A DNA stretch of 64,000 bases from CGIF01 sp031673915 (GTDB taxonomy: Bacteria; Bacillota_I; Bacilli_A; Mycoplasmatales; CGIF01), in contig CP125277.1 of assembly GCA_031673915.1 (NCBI GenBank), positions 124,001-188,000 on the forward strand. The letters run 5' to 3'. The notes under the pieces were generated by a model. That model was not told the DNA's origin. It was given only the letters and a program-made list of their open reading frames with translations, and ran no database searches. Every line of letters begins with the position of its first letter. Position 1 is the first letter of the stretch. The translations under genes and the position numbers were made by a program. Shown here piece by piece: positions 1 to 11,400 of the stretch.

Positions 1-440
1 ATAACTCTTTAGCAACTCGATTTTATTAAACATAGAAAATTTCTTTCTTTTTTAAAACATATTGAAGAAGGCTAAGGGAATCATTATGAAAACCTTTCGA
101 GCAACTTCGCAAGTTTTTGTTAATTTTCATTTTAGAAACTTTTTTTGAAAAATGATTTTTTTTCAATGATTATAATTCAAAAAGTATTGAAATAACAAGA
201 GATTTTAAAATCTAGAAAGGAAAAAAATAAATTTAAAAATAATCAGAAAACAGAAATGAAAATACGATTATTACGCGCCCACGCGATACACGAGAATATG
301 GTTCAACAACACTAGCATTTACTTGCAAACTTAAAATAACAAAAATTTAAAAAAATTAAAAACTTGCAATAGAAAAGTTTATTTTTCAGAAAAAATATCA
401 TCGTTTTTTCTAATTTCTCATCGCGCGCAAATATTTATCG

Positions 441-454
441 CCCGCATGTGCGGG
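441..454. repeat. GC-rich inverted repeat
   Basis: CCCGCA-TG-TGCGGG is a perfect 6-bp inverted repeat with a 2-base centre. It is flanked by GCGCG (423-427) and CGCGC (456-460), which could extend it into a longer stem, and a short T-rich stretch follows on the plus strand. It is one of the most GC-rich spots in the window. It could be a transcription terminator for something upstream of the window, or part of a structured RNA. Confidence 0.5.
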
Positions 455-708
455 ACGCGCTTTCTTAAAATTTGATGAATAACTTATTACAGTTATAATA
501 TATTGTTTATTATATGTTAATATAATAAATGATATATTATGTAAAGTCATTTAAATTTTTTTATTTTTTTTATTTTTTTTTTATTTTTTTTTTATTTTTT
601 TTATTTTTTTATATTTAGATTCATTATATAACAAAAAATAAGAAACATCTTTATATAACTTTTAAAGTTTATAAAGTTGTATAGTTATTAGATCTTTTTC
701 AAAGATAT

Positions 709-736
709 TACGCATATGCATGCGCGTATTAATACG
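709..736. other. Alternating purine-pyrimidine tract with nested palindromes
   Basis: Positions 709-729 alternate strictly between pyrimidine and purine (21 bases), a pattern that favours Z-DNA. The tract contains the palindromes GCATATGC, ATGCAT and GCATGC and runs into CGTATTAATACG (725-736), a perfect 12-base palindrome. It stands out sharply against the surrounding A/T sequence. Function unknown. Confidence 0.5.
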
Positions 737-844
737 AGAGAAAAGGGGAAGGAAAAATGATAGTTAGAAAATAGTTAAAGTTATAAAAAACATAATCACC
801 GTAAATTTCAATCAAGAAGTTAATTCTTTCTTAAATGAGACAAA

Positions 845-853
845 TTATCCACA
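845..853 (+). promoter_or_regulatory. Perfect DnaA-box match (TTATCCACA)
   Basis: The nonamer TTATCCACA matches the bacterial DnaA box exactly. I saw only one perfect copy in this intergenic region, and neither dnaA nor dnaN is nearby, so this may be chance or a regulatory DnaA site rather than an origin. Confidence 0.3.
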
Positions 854-997
854 AAAATACATTTCCTTTTCTTCTAAGCTATTTTAAAAAGGAAAAAAAC
901 ATACATTTTGAAAATAAAAATCATTCAAAAATCAAAAAGCATTTTTCAAAAGTTTTTTTTTTGATTAAAAATTCATTAACTAAAATAATTTTAATTT

Positions 998-1960
998 ATG
1001 ATAATACTGGCAATAGAAACAAGTTGTGATGAAACAAGTATAGCAATTTCAGAAGATAAAAAAATTCTTAGCAATGCAACGATTTCTCAAATCGTTGATC
1101 ATTCAAATTATGGTGGAGTTATGCCAAGCATTGCTGCAAAACTTCATTTGAAAAACATTCAAAAAGTTTTACTTTCTGCTTTAAATGAATCTCAAATAAA
1201 GATTGATGATATTGAATATATTGCTTACACTGAAAAACCTGGCTTGATTATTTGTTTGCAGATTGGAAAAATTATTGCTGAGACAATTAGTTTATTTCTC
1301 AATATTCCTTTAATTCCATGCAATCACCTTCTCGGTCATTCTTATGCTAGTCTTCTAAACAAGAATAAAGAATGAAAATTTCCAGCTTTGTGTTTGATAA
1401 TTAGTGGAGGTCATACACAATTTTATAAGATAAGTAGTCATTTGAATTTTGAAATAATTGGACAGACTCTTGATGATGCGGTTGGAGAATGTTTAGATAA
1501 AGCAGCTGTTATTATGGGTTACAATTACCCTGGGGGTCCAATTATTGAAAAATTAGCTTTAAATGGAAAAAAAAATTACAAACTTCCCTTTCCTAAAAAT
1601 GACAAAACATTAGACTTTAGTTTCAGTGGATTAAAGAGCGAGATAAAAAGAATTGCTTTAAAGGAAGGAAAACTTCTTAATCATTATGATTTAAGTTTTT
1701 CTCTGCAAGAAATCCTAGCTGATATATTTATAAAAAAAATGAACTTAGCTTTGAATCAAGTCAAACCTAAAACAATAATTTTTGGTGGCGGTGTAATTTC
1801 CAACCAATTTCTAAGAAAAAAATTTCTTTCTTTTGTGAAAAATTTTGATGAAAATATTGAAGTTTTTATTCCAGATGTTGAATATTCTACTGATAATGCA
1901 GCAATGATATCTATCCTTGCTTATTATCAAATAAAAGAATCGTTAAAGTTGTCTAATTAG
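998..1960 (+). CDS. tsaD: tRNA N6-adenosine threonylcarbamoyltransferase TsaD
   Basis: Catalytic subunit for t6A37 synthesis on ANN-decoding tRNAs; it transfers the threonylcarbamoyl group made by TsaC. The start ATG at 998 gives MIILAIETSCDETS, the family's canonical N-terminus. The metal-binding HxxxH is visible as NHLLGH near residue 109, and the ATP-site signatures SGGHTQF and GGGVISN follow. One in-frame TGA (1373) supplies Trp. The length of 320 aa is normal. Its TAG stop lies inside the convergent tyrS, overlapping by 8 bp. No Shine-Dalgarno sequence precedes the start. Identity is secure. Confidence 0.96.
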
Positions 1961-3131
1961 TTAAAAATTTAACTTTTTTAGAGTTTTCTTTTATTCAATT
2001 CAAACCATCTTCTCCATGAATTAAAAAGAAGAAAAGTTCCATTAATATTCTTTGTAAAATTCTTAAACTCTTTGGATTATTAATTTCTAAAAGTTTCTCT
2101 AACTTCTCTTCTGAAATGAAGGTAAATTTTTTCACAAAATCAATCGCTTTTTTATCAGACATATTGCTGAAGAAATTAAAAAGATCTTTGAATGAAGTTT
2201 TCTCTTTATCTAATCAAATTATGCTTGTTCCAACATCCGACTTAGAGATTTTTTTCCCATTGTCATCAAGTATTAAATTGAATGAAAGAGCGAAACATTT
2301 GTTTTCATTATCAAATGATTTGATCATTTTCAACCCAGTTGTAAAGTTCCCTCATTGATCACTAGCTCCTAATTGTCCATGACATTTGTAATTTTTGTAA
2401 AGATAAAAGAAGTCATAAGCTTGCAAAAGTGAATAACTGAATGCTGAAAAAGAAAGTCCATTTTCAGAGTTAACTCTTTGTTTTATTGTTTCTTTTGCCA
2501 ATAGGTAGTTTATTGTAATGTTTCTTCCGCATTTATCAATAAAATCAACAAAAGTTAGTTTATCTAATCACTCTCTATTGTCTACAATTTTAAAACTATC
2601 TTCTTTTATTTCATCTGGTCAAATGTTTAAAAGATATTTTTTTCAAATATTTTCATTATTTTTTTCTTCTATTTTTGATTCCAGTTCTAGAATTTCATAT
2701 ATTGAATTTAATATTTTTTCATTTTCTTGAAAAAAAGAATAAAGAGGAAGGTTTTTTAAGCTAATTTTTTTATTTTCGTTTCTATTGAAAATTAGATTCA
2801 ATTGTTTTTCCATTCTCTTTTGATTTTCTAAAAGAATTTTTGGATCAAGAATTGGTCTTTCTTTAAGTTTATCGCTTGGATCTCCTATTTTGCTCGTTGC
2901 ACCACCTAATAAAAGTAATATTTTGAAATTATTTTTTGCTAATCTAGTAGCTTGCATTATAGGAAGCAAATGCCCTATGTGTAAACTATTTGCTGTACAA
3001 TCAATTCCTAAATAAGCGCACCTTTGACTATCTTCTAGATTAAAAAAATTTTCTGGATTTGCACAATTAGAATAAATTTCTCTTTTTTTGAAATCTTCTA
3101 TTATCAATTCTAACTCTTTTTTGTTGCTCAT
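1953..3131 (-). CDS. tyrS: Tyrosyl-tRNA synthetase
   Basis: Class I synthetase charging tRNA-Tyr. The HIGH motif appears as SLHIGHL near residue 48 and the KMSKS loop as KKISKS about two thirds along. The G-G-A-T-S-x-I-G-D-P-S-D segment typical of bacterial TyrRS is present. At 392 aa it is close to the usual length, although the C-terminal S4-like RNA-binding region looks poorly conserved. TGA codons at 2643 and elsewhere encode Trp. The gene is monocistronic and convergent with tsaD; the two TAG stops sit within the shared CTAATTAG. Confidence 0.95.
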
Positions 3132-3250
3132 AATTGTTGTAAATTTTTATTTTTTGTTTAAGGTAGTTTTTAAATGTATTTGAATTGAAATATATTTAGT
3201 TTATTTGATTTTTGCTCTAAAATTTATAATTATAACAAACTTAAAAAATA

Positions 3251-3706
3251 ATGGAGAAAATAACAAAAAAAATTGAAAATTCATATGAAATTTTAGGAGT
3301 TAGTAAAGATGCTTCTCAAGAAGAAATTAAAAAGAAATATCGAACTTTAGCTCTAAAGATGCATCCTGATCGATTAGTAGGAAAACCAGAATCTGAAAGA
3401 AAAGAGATAGAGAAGAGGTTTCAAGAAGTGACAGAAGCTTATGATTTTATAGACAAAAATTATGATAAATATTCATTTAGTTTAGGAAATTTAAATATTG
3501 AAAATCCCTTCTTGAATCTTTACTTTTTTATCTTAAGATTGTTTTTCATTATAATTATTTTTCGTTATTTTTTCTCTATTATTTTCGTTGCTTATTGACG
3601 TTTGAAAATTTTTTGGTTAAAGAATGATTTTAACAAATTTATAATTATAATTATTTTTCTTTTTATCTTTTCTATTCTCTTTTGTCTTTTCTTTAGATTT
3701 TTCTAA
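3251..3706 (+). CDS. J-domain membrane protein
   Basis: A 151-aa protein with an N-terminal J domain (residues about 12-75) carrying the Hsp70-stimulating HPD motif in MHPDRL. Two strongly hydrophobic segments follow, near residues 87-116 and 130-150, so it should be a membrane-anchored DnaJ-type cochaperone that recruits DnaK to the membrane. It has no Gly/Phe region, zinc finger or substrate-binding domain, so it is not DnaJ itself. A TATAAT at 3225-3230 lies 20 nt before the ATG and could be its -10 box. It ends in CTAA, which is simultaneously the TAA stop of this gene and the TAG stop of lepA. Confidence 0.85.
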
Positions 3707-5520
3707 TTTTTTCTTCCTTTAAGAATATTTCTAAAAGATCCTTTTGAAAATGAAACACTCCCAATTTCTTTCATCTTTTTCTTACCCTTTTTCTGCTTTT
3801 CTAATAGTTTCTTTTTTCTTGTTATGTCACCTCCGTAACATTTTCCAATTACATCTTTTCTCATTGCTTTTAAAGTTTCTCTAGCAATTATTTTTTTTCC
3901 AATGCATGCTTGTATTGGAACTTCAAAATTTTGAGGATTAAGAGTTTCTTTAAGTTTTGTGCAAATATCTCTACTTCTTTCATATGAAAAAACTTGATGA
4001 ACTAGGAATGATAAATCACTTATAGCTTCGTTATTCAACAAAATATCTACTTTTACAATTCTAGCTTCTCTAAATCCTATGAATTCATATTCAAATGAAG
4101 CATAACCCTGTGAAACAGATTTTATTTTATCATTGAAGTCAAAAATAAATTCAGCAAAAGGCATTTCATAACTTAACTGTCATAAATCACCAGCTTTTAA
4201 ATCTCCATCTTTGTAAATACCTCTTTTATTTTGACAAACTATATTTACAGCTCCTAAATATCTTTCTGGAGTTGTAATTTTCAAAGAAATAAACAATTCA
4301 TTTATTGATTTTACGTCAGATAAGGAGGGAAATTTTTGAGGATTTGAAACTTCTATGATTTTTCCATTGTGTAAAGCAACTTGATATGTTACTGATGGAG
4401 GTGTTGTTATTATTTCTAGATCGTACTCTTGCTTTATTCTTTCTTGAATAATTTCTTGATGAAGAAGTCCTAGAAATCCACATCTAAATCCAGGTCCTAG
4501 AAGATTTGATTCAATTGGTTCTAAATCAAGGGAACTATCTTGAATTTGAAGTTCTTCTATTGCCTTTTTCAGATCTTTATATCTTAACGTTTCTTCCGGA
4601 TATATATTTGAGTAAAGATTTGATTTAAGCGTTTGATAACCTGGTAGAGGTGTTGTTACTTCTGTAAAGTCTGAAACAGTATCTCCTACTTTAACATCTT
4701 TCATTTCTCTAATATTTGCTGTAAATCATCCTATTTCTCCAAAGGACATTTTATCTTTTAGGACATTTTCTGGTTTTTTTACTCCAATTTTTTCAACTTG
4801 AAAAACTTTTCCGTTATTTAAGAATTTAATTTTTTGCTTTAGAGAAATTTCTCCTTCAAATACTCTAATATAAACAATAACTCCGTAGTACTTATCATAT
4901 AAAAGGTCAAAAACAAGTGCTTTCAAAGGACCTTCTTTTTTAATAGGATGTGGGATTATTTCAATTATCTTTTTTAGAAGAGAAGGTACGTTTTCTCCTG
5001 TTTTTGAGGAAACATAACAGAAATCTTCAATGTTGCATTTCAATAAATCTGTAAGTTGATTTCTTGTTTTTTCAATTTGTGATGAAGGAAGATCAATTTT
5101 GTTTATTACTGGGACAAATTTTAAATTTAATTTTTTTGCTATTTGAAAATAAGCTAATGTTTGAGCTTGAACTCCTTTTGTTGAGTCAACAAGAAGAATT
5201 ACTCCTTCGCACGCTGCCAAAGACCTTGATACTTCATAGCCAAAATCTGCATGACCAGGAGTATCAATTAAATTAAATATATAATTTTCGTTACTTTCTT
5301 CATTAAGATAGTTTAGTTGAACAGAGTTTAGTTTTATTGTTATACCCTTTTGTTGTTCTAGCGCCAAACTGTCTAGAATTCTATTCAAAGGTTTTTTAGA
5401 ATTTTTGAAATTAGTTAATTCAATTATTCTGTCAGCAAGTGTAGATTTTCCATGATCAACGTGCGCAATAATTGAGAAATTTCTAATTAATTTATAATCT
5501 TCTTTTTCTTCTTTTTGCAT
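3703..5520 (-). CDS. lepA: Elongation factor 4 (LepA)
   Basis: Ribosome-associated GTPase of 605 aa, the normal family length. GTPase motifs are clear: AHVDHGKS (G1), DTPGHADF (G3) and NKID (G4). The EF-G-like domains and the LepA-specific C-terminal domain follow, ending in a lysine-rich tail. It acts on stalled or mistranslocated ribosomes and in 30S biogenesis. The start codon follows a likely -10 (TATATT on the minus strand, 5545-5550), leaving a short 5' UTR without a clear Shine-Dalgarno. Several Trp codons are TGA. Confidence 0.96.
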
Positions 5521-5542
5521 ACATTTTGTTTAAAAAAATTAT

Positions 5543-5553
5543 TTAATATAATT
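5543..5553 (-). promoter_or_regulatory. Candidate lepA promoter -10 region
   Basis: The minus-strand motif AATTATATTAA sits about 25 nt upstream of the lepA start. The same 11-mer recurs upstream of rplT (6363-6373), the RNase J gene (18929-18939) and the rpmG group (24533-24543), with a shorter version before tRNA-Asn, so it is a plausible housekeeping -10 context. Base composition makes chance matches common. Confidence 0.3.
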
Positions 5554-5615
5554 ACTTATATATTTTCGTAAATGAGACATTAAAAACCTTTATTTTTTAA
5601 ATTAAAGTTTTTAAA

Positions 5616-5709
5616 TGGCGGAGTGAAAGGGATTCGAACCCTTGCATTAGACTTTTATCTAATCTAGTTTCTTAGCAGGAAACCCTCTTAACCACTTGAG
5701 TATCACTCC
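5616..5709 (-). tRNA. tRNA-Ser(GCU)
   Basis: A cloverleaf with a GGAGTGA/TCACTCC acceptor stem, discriminator G, encoded CCA and a long variable arm of class II type. The anticodon loop CTGCTAA gives anticodon GCT, which reads AGC/AGU. It lies between lepA and rplT. Confidence 0.95.
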
Positions 5710-5846
5710 ATTTTTTAATATTATGATAATAAATTATGTTTAAATATATTTTATTAATGATTCTTTGATAGAGTATTATTATTTGATTTTAAATATAGTT
5801 TGTCAATAAAATTGACAAACTTTTTTAATCTTCTGTTAGGTTAGTA

Positions 5847-6242
5847 TTAAGCTGCAGAAATTGAAGGAGTTGTGTTGTTGTTAAGAATTTGAGAAGCTTT
5901 TTTCACTTGAGAAATAAGTGTTGAAAATGATTCAGGTTGATTTACGCACATTTCTGACAATTGTTTTCTGTTAATTTTAATTTGAGAAAGATTCAATAGT
6001 CTTATGAAATTTGAGTAAGTCAAACCAATTTCCCTACAAGCATTGTTTATTCTTAGAATTCAAAGTCTTCTAAAATCTCTTTTCTTTTGTTTTCTATCTC
6101 TGTATGAATAGAAATAAGAATTCATTAACTGTTCTTTTGCTGTTTTAAACAATTTATGCTTTGAACCAAAGTAACCTTTAGCTTGTTTTAATATTTTTTT
6201 TCTTCTTCTCTTTGTTACCGGAGTATTACTTGCTCTTGTCAT
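5847..6242 (-). CDS. rplT: 50S ribosomal protein L20
   Basis: Early-assembly 23S rRNA-binding protein. The very basic N-terminus (VTKRRRKKILKQAKGYFGS) and FRRLW are diagnostic. At 131 aa it is slightly longer than the usual 118-120, with an extra Ser/Thr/Asn-rich C-terminal tail. The usual partners infC and rpmI are not adjacent. A leader of about 110 nt containing hairpins separates it from a likely promoter at 6363-6373. Confidence 0.96.
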
Positions 6243-6263
6243 TTTATTTTTTTTAAGACTTTA

Positions 6264-6334
6264 ACTTTTTAACCTTAAAAAGTAAGTTTTTCATTAGTTG
6301 TATTACTTCTTTGAGAAGTTTCTCAGATCATCTG
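6264..6334 (-). promoter_or_regulatory. Structured leader of rplT
   Basis: Between the candidate promoter and the rplT start are a 9-bp inverted repeat (ACTTTTTAA-CC-TTAAAAAGT, 6264-6283), a second one (TGAGAA-GT-TTCTCA, 6312-6325) that competes with CTTCT/AGAAG (6306-6318), and TCAGATCATCTGA (6323-6335). Mutually exclusive hairpins ahead of L20 fit the known L20 autoregulation of Firmicutes, but no sequence match to a known L20 leader was established. Confidence 0.4.
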
Positions 6335-6443
6335 AAGGTTTATACAGAACCAAATGAATATGTTAATATAATTTTTAAAGTTTTTTTGTTTATTTTGAAT
6401 TAATTCGAAAAAATATTTATAATTTTTAAAGAATTAATTTTGT

Positions 6444-6617
6444 TTAAAATAAGGATTTTCTCAAAGATTCTAAGAGGATTTTTAAATTAAAAATTAAAAA
6501 AACATTTAAAAATAAAATCATTGTTAGGAAGAATACATTTGAGAAGCTTAAATTGAAACTTAAATTTTCAAAAATTAAACTGTGTTTTTTAATATATTCT
6601 GAGTATTTAATCTTCAT
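6444..6617 (-). CDS. Small single-pass membrane protein
   Basis: A 57-aa ORF I do not recognise. It starts with ATG preceded by AAGGAT six to seven nt upstream (6624-6629), one of the clearer ribosome-binding sites here. A hydrophobic helix occupies roughly residues 28-48, and the C-terminus is basic (ESLRKSLF), predicting an N-out, C-in single-pass protein. Size and topology resemble SecE-like or other small subunits, but the conserved residues of SecE are absent. It sits between metG and rplT. A stop-free run of this length is uncommon by chance here, and the Shine-Dalgarno supports it. Confidence 0.5.
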   Translation of the reverse strand: MKIKYSEYIKKHSLIFENLSFNLSFSNVFFLTMILFLNVFLIFNLKILLESLRKSLF

Positions 6618-6700
6618 CTTTTTATCCTTTTGAAATTACTTTTTCTATTTAATATATTTTTCTTAATTTTTCTTTAAAAAAAAATAATTAATATGAGTTT

Positions 6701-8242
6701 TTAAAGAAAAAAATGATTTTTTAATTCCTTTAATTTTTTCCCTTCAATAATTTTAAAATTTTCAACATTTTTAAAATTTAAATCTTCAATTTCAATTCCC
6801 AAATGATTAATTATTTTTTCACTAATTTTTGGTGATATTGGAGCTAATAAGAATGCAATTATTTTTATTCCATTTAATAAATAATTTAATGTTTCATTAA
6901 TAAGGTCGTTGTTTTTATTTTCAAATAGTTTTCAAGGAGAAATATTTGAAATTAATTTATTGCTTTCTGTTATTAAAAATTGAATTTCATTAAAAGCTGA
7001 AGTTATTTGATAATTATTCATTAAGTTTTCGTAATTTTCCAAAGTTTTTTTGCATTGTTCATAATAATTTGATAAATATTCATTTTCACTCCTATTAAAT
7101 TTTGGAACTTCTCTTTTTACATATAAATCTGTCATTTTGTAAACTCTTGAGAAAAGATTTCCTAAATCTTTGATGAAGAAATTTTTATAGAAGTTATCTA
7201 GTAATTGTTCATCTAATATTCCATCTTGATAAAGGCTTATTTTTCCAGCAAAATAAGCTCTTAGGACATCGCTTTCATACTTATTTAACAAAGAAAGAGG
7301 ATCTATCACATTTCCTTTTGATTTACTCATTTTGCTTCCAGAATTTAGTATTCATCCATGAGAAATTAATTTTTTAGGAATTTTTTTTTCAAGTGCAAAT
7401 AACAATGATATTCAATATACAGCATGGAAACGAAGAATGTCTTTTCCAATAACTTGAACTATTTCATCTTCATTGTTTTTAATATTTTTTTCTGAAAAAA
7501 ATATTTCTCCTTCTTTTGAAGTTAAATAATTGCAAAGTGCATCAAATCATACATAGATTGTCATACCTTTTTTTTCAGGGACTTCAATTCCTCAACTAAG
7601 GTCATTTCTAGTAACACACAAATCTGGAATTTCTTTGTTTAAGAAACTTTGAAACAGTTCGTTTACAGATTTTTCTGGGGAGAGAAAATTTTTTTCTTCT
7701 TCATAATGGCAAATCAATTTTTTTCTATATTTTTCAATTTTTAAAAAATAAGCATCTTCTTCAATCTGTTTTAAGTCGGATCTACAAAAAGGACAAACAT
7801 TTTTCTCTTCTTTATTTGTTTTTGAATCTAATATATATTCTTCACAAATAATACAATAATTTCCTTTATATTTTCCAAAATAAATATCGCCTTTTTTTAG
7901 AAGCGTTTCAAATATATTTTGAACAGATTTTTTATGAAAGTCAAATGAAGTTCTCATAAAAAAATGGTCTTCTATTATATTCAACTCTTTTCAAAGTTTT
8001 TTAAAAAGTAAAACGTTTTTATCAACTAATTCTTGTGCTGTTAAATTGTTTGCAATTGCAGTTTTCGCAATTTTTTCTCCATGTTCATCACTTCCAGTTT
8101 GTAAATATACATTATATCCTTGCATTTTTTTGTACCTTGCTATTATATCTGCAATCGTTACAGTATATGAATGTCCAAGATGGAGTTGATTATTAGGATA
8201 AAAAATCGGAGTTGTTATATAAAAATTCTTTGTATTTTTCAT
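6701..8242 (-). CDS. metG: Methionyl-tRNA synthetase
   Basis: Class I synthetase (513 aa) for initiator and elongator tRNA-Met. HLGHSY (HIGH) is near residue 22, a zinc knuckle with two CxxC pairs (CIIC...CPFC) lies around residues 130-160, and KMSKSKG is just before residue 310. The C-terminal anticodon-binding helices are present, and there is no appended dimerisation (Trbp111-like) domain. Trp residues are TGA. The short region to the SbcDC gene holds one hairpin (8282-8306). Confidence 0.95.
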
Positions 8243-8410
8243 GTTTTTATTTTGTTAATAGAGATTTTATCCTTATTCAATATCTTATTTTTTTGAATAA
8301 TAAGATTTAGAGATAAAGATTTTTGAAAAACCTAATAATTTTAAACAATCATGCAATTTTTCTCTTCAATTAAAATTTGAATTATAAACTACACGCTTTA
8401 ACCTTTTTAT

Positions 8411-11400
8411 TTAATTTCTAATTTTGCTTCCTGAATCTGTAATATCTATAAATATTGGCTCTTGAATTGCATTTTTCATTGATTCTATATGGCTTACAAT
8501 GAAATTAATTTTTGGTGAATGAATTGATAATGAACTAGAGCTTATATACTGAATTATTGATTCTAAGTTTTCTTCATCACAACTTCCAAATCCTTCATCA
8601 ATAAATTGACAATCTGGCAATGTGACTTCTGCTAATTTTCAAAGTGCTGTTCTAAATGCCAAGCTTAGAACAAATTTTTGATATCCACTACTTAATCTAG
8701 CAGATATTTCAGTATCTTCTTTTCCTACTTTGAATATTGTCCTTAATTCAAATTCCTCGCTTATTTTAACTTTGAATAAAGCGCTACATTCTTCAAGAAC
8801 AGAATTAACTTCATCTTCTAAATAAAAACATGATTTTTTTAGTAATTTGTCTGCTATTCCTGTTTTTGGATCTAGTATTTTACGATAAGAATTGATTATT
8901 TCTAAATTTTTCTGATTTTCAATAATTTCTTCACTTCTTTTTAATTCTTCTTTTAATAAATTTTTAAGTTGAATAATTTTATCATTAGCAGAAGATATTG
9001 ATCCTATTACATCATCTCTAATTGTTGAATATTTAATCAATTCGCTTTCAAATTTATTTATATTTTCTTTATAAATTTCTATTTGATTTTCAATTTCTTT
9101 AATTTCTCTTTTAAGATTTTCTACTTGATTAATTTCTTTAAAGTATTTTTCAGAATTCTCTAGATTTTTTGAAGCAGAAATAAATTTCCTTATTCAATTT
9201 TTTCTTAAATAAATTTTTTCATTTTCTTCTTTTGTTATTTTATTTTTCAGATCGTTAGTTTCTTCTATTGATTTTTTTAAATTTATTACTTTGCAGTAAT
9301 TTTCTTCTTTGTTTTTATTTAGTAGTTTTATTTTTTCTATTTGAGAAATTGCAAATTTATATTTTTTTCAAGTCTCTTTATCTTTTATTCATCAATATGT
9401 TGAAATTTCAAGTTTTGCTAAAGATTCTTTTTTAACTTCTCAATATTTTTTTTCTTTATTTTTAAGTTTATATTCAGAAATCTCTTCTCTTTTTTTAATT
9501 ATTTCATTAAGTCGATAAATTCTACTTTCAGCTTCTTCTAATTTAGTTAAAGAAAATTCTAAATTGTCAACTTTATCTTTTGCCTTTTTTGTTTTATGAA
9601 TTGATAATTTAGCTAACTCTATATGAATTTTTTCAATTATTTCTTTTAAATTATTTAAATTTTCTTTTACAAATATTTTTTTGTTATTATCGCAGCAATG
9701 GCAATCTTTTTTAAAGATTAATTTTTTACATATTTTTTTGGAATTTTCAGCTATTAATAACTTAATTTCCATTTTTTCAAGTTCTTGTTTTAAAAATAAT
9801 GAATCGAATGATTGAATTTTTTGATTTTCAGATAAAGCAATATTTAGGAATGATTTTTCATGTGAATTTTCTTCTAGTTTTGCAACATTTAAATTATTTT
9901 TTGATTTTTCTATTTCATTTATTAAAAAAGATTTTTTTGAAATTATTTCTTGATCAACTTTTAATGATTTTTTTAATAATTCATATTCTCCATCTTTTTC
10001 ATTAATAATTGGCTCTGTAATTTTTGAATAATTTGCTAGATTTTGTAAAATTATAATCAATGCATCTTCTTTTTTATTTTCAAAATCTAGCAAATTTATT
10101 TTTGCTTTTATTATTTCTTCTTTTGCAATTCTTTTTCCTTGTCTATATGTTGGTCAAGGCTTTTCATCTTTTTGAATTTCATCACAATCAGGAACATCTA
10201 CTTCTAAATTTTCAAAATTTATTTTTAAATTTGAATAATCATTTGATTTTAAGTTGTTTAATAATTCTTCTACTAAAATCTCTATCTTTTCTTTTTCTAA
10301 TTCTAATATTTTTAATTCTAAATTTAACTCCTTTTCTTTTTCTTCCAAACCTTTTTTTATTAAGGACGATTCTTTTATAAAAATCAGTAACTCTTCTCTT
10401 GCAGGAATTTTTTTATAACTAAATTCTGATTCACTAATTTCTTCGATTAAATGGTAAACAGAATTTAATTCATCTTTTGAAATTTCTTTCTCTGATGTCA
10501 TGTTAATGATTTTTTTTAGTTGTTCTTTAGCTTCTTTAACATCAATTGTTTTTTCTGAATTTAGGTTAGAGATTTTTTCTTTATTTTGAAATATTTTAAT
10601 AAAAGATTCATCTTTTTTATTTTTCAATTCTTGAATTTTTTCTTTTTTAATATAAATTTCTTTATCAATTTTTTCAATTTTTATTTTTTCTTTTTTAAAA
10701 AGAAATTCTAATGTCTTTATCTCTTCATTGATTTTTTCAGAGTTTTTACCTCTAAAGTTTTTTTCCAAAACTTTTATTTCGAAATTAATTTTACTTTGCT
10801 CTTCTTTTATTATTTTTTCTAATTTTTCAAAAGATCCAAGTGCTAATAATTGTGCTAATGATTTTTTTCTTTCATTAGGTTTCAAATTTACAAAATCATC
10901 TGAATTTCCTTGATGTGATATAGAAGTTAATTTTGCATCGTTATAATTTCCTACTAACTTTTCTATTTCTTTGCAAGTTAGAGTGCTTGTTCCTTGTGTA
11001 AGATCTTCATTATTGTAGATAAGTCTGCACTCTGGAGAATGACTATTTCTGCTTCTTTTTCCACTTTTCTCTATAATTCCCTTTTTTCCATCTATTTCAA
11101 ATTCTAATGATAAATTATATTGTTTATAATTTTCATTAATAATATTTGACTTTTTATCAGCTCTGGGATATTCATCATAAAGTGCAAAAGTTATTATATC
11201 AATTAGGGATGATTTTCCAGCTCTGTTTGGAGCTATCACCCCACTTATTTTTTTTTCAATTTTTGTGAAATCAATTGAATTTTCTTCTCCGTAGCAATAA
11301 ATATTGCTGAATTTTAATTTCAATAAACGAACTCTAGATCTGCTTCTTTCTTTGCTGAAATTTTTTAAGTAATAATTCCTGTGCAATTTTATAACATCTT

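Larger units (their letters stand above)
1..997. other. Long noncoding region before tsaD
   Basis: About 1 kb with no reading frame I can defend under code 4 on either strand. It holds three GC-rich islands (about 270-295, 420-460 and 709-736) in otherwise A+T-dominated sequence, a run of T blocks broken by single A residues at about 558-611, and a purine tract at 735-757 that looks like a ribosome-binding site followed only by a five-codon frame (ATG at 757 or nearby, then TAG). I looked for tmRNA, RNase P RNA and SRP RNA hallmarks and did not find them. It could be a regulatory or origin-like region, or an unrecognised structured RNA. Confidence 0.5.

Noticed and set aside
1..330. tmRNA or RNase P RNA at the left edge
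   Set aside because: No tag-peptide frame, tRNA-like end or conserved P RNA core segments were recognisable on either strand.
558..611. Repeated T blocks as a CRISPR or satellite array
   Set aside because: No conserved repeat unit with unique spacers; it is a low-complexity homopolymer tract.
835..1029. A 64-codon ORF overlapping the tsaD start
   Set aside because: Low-complexity Lys/Phe/Ile composition, no ribosome-binding site, and it overlaps the well-defined tsaD N-terminus in another frame.
998..1960. tsaD, lepA, metG and many others appear broken into fragments (pseudogenes)
   Set aside because: The breaks are all TGA codons at positions occupied by Trp in these families; under code 4 the genes are intact.
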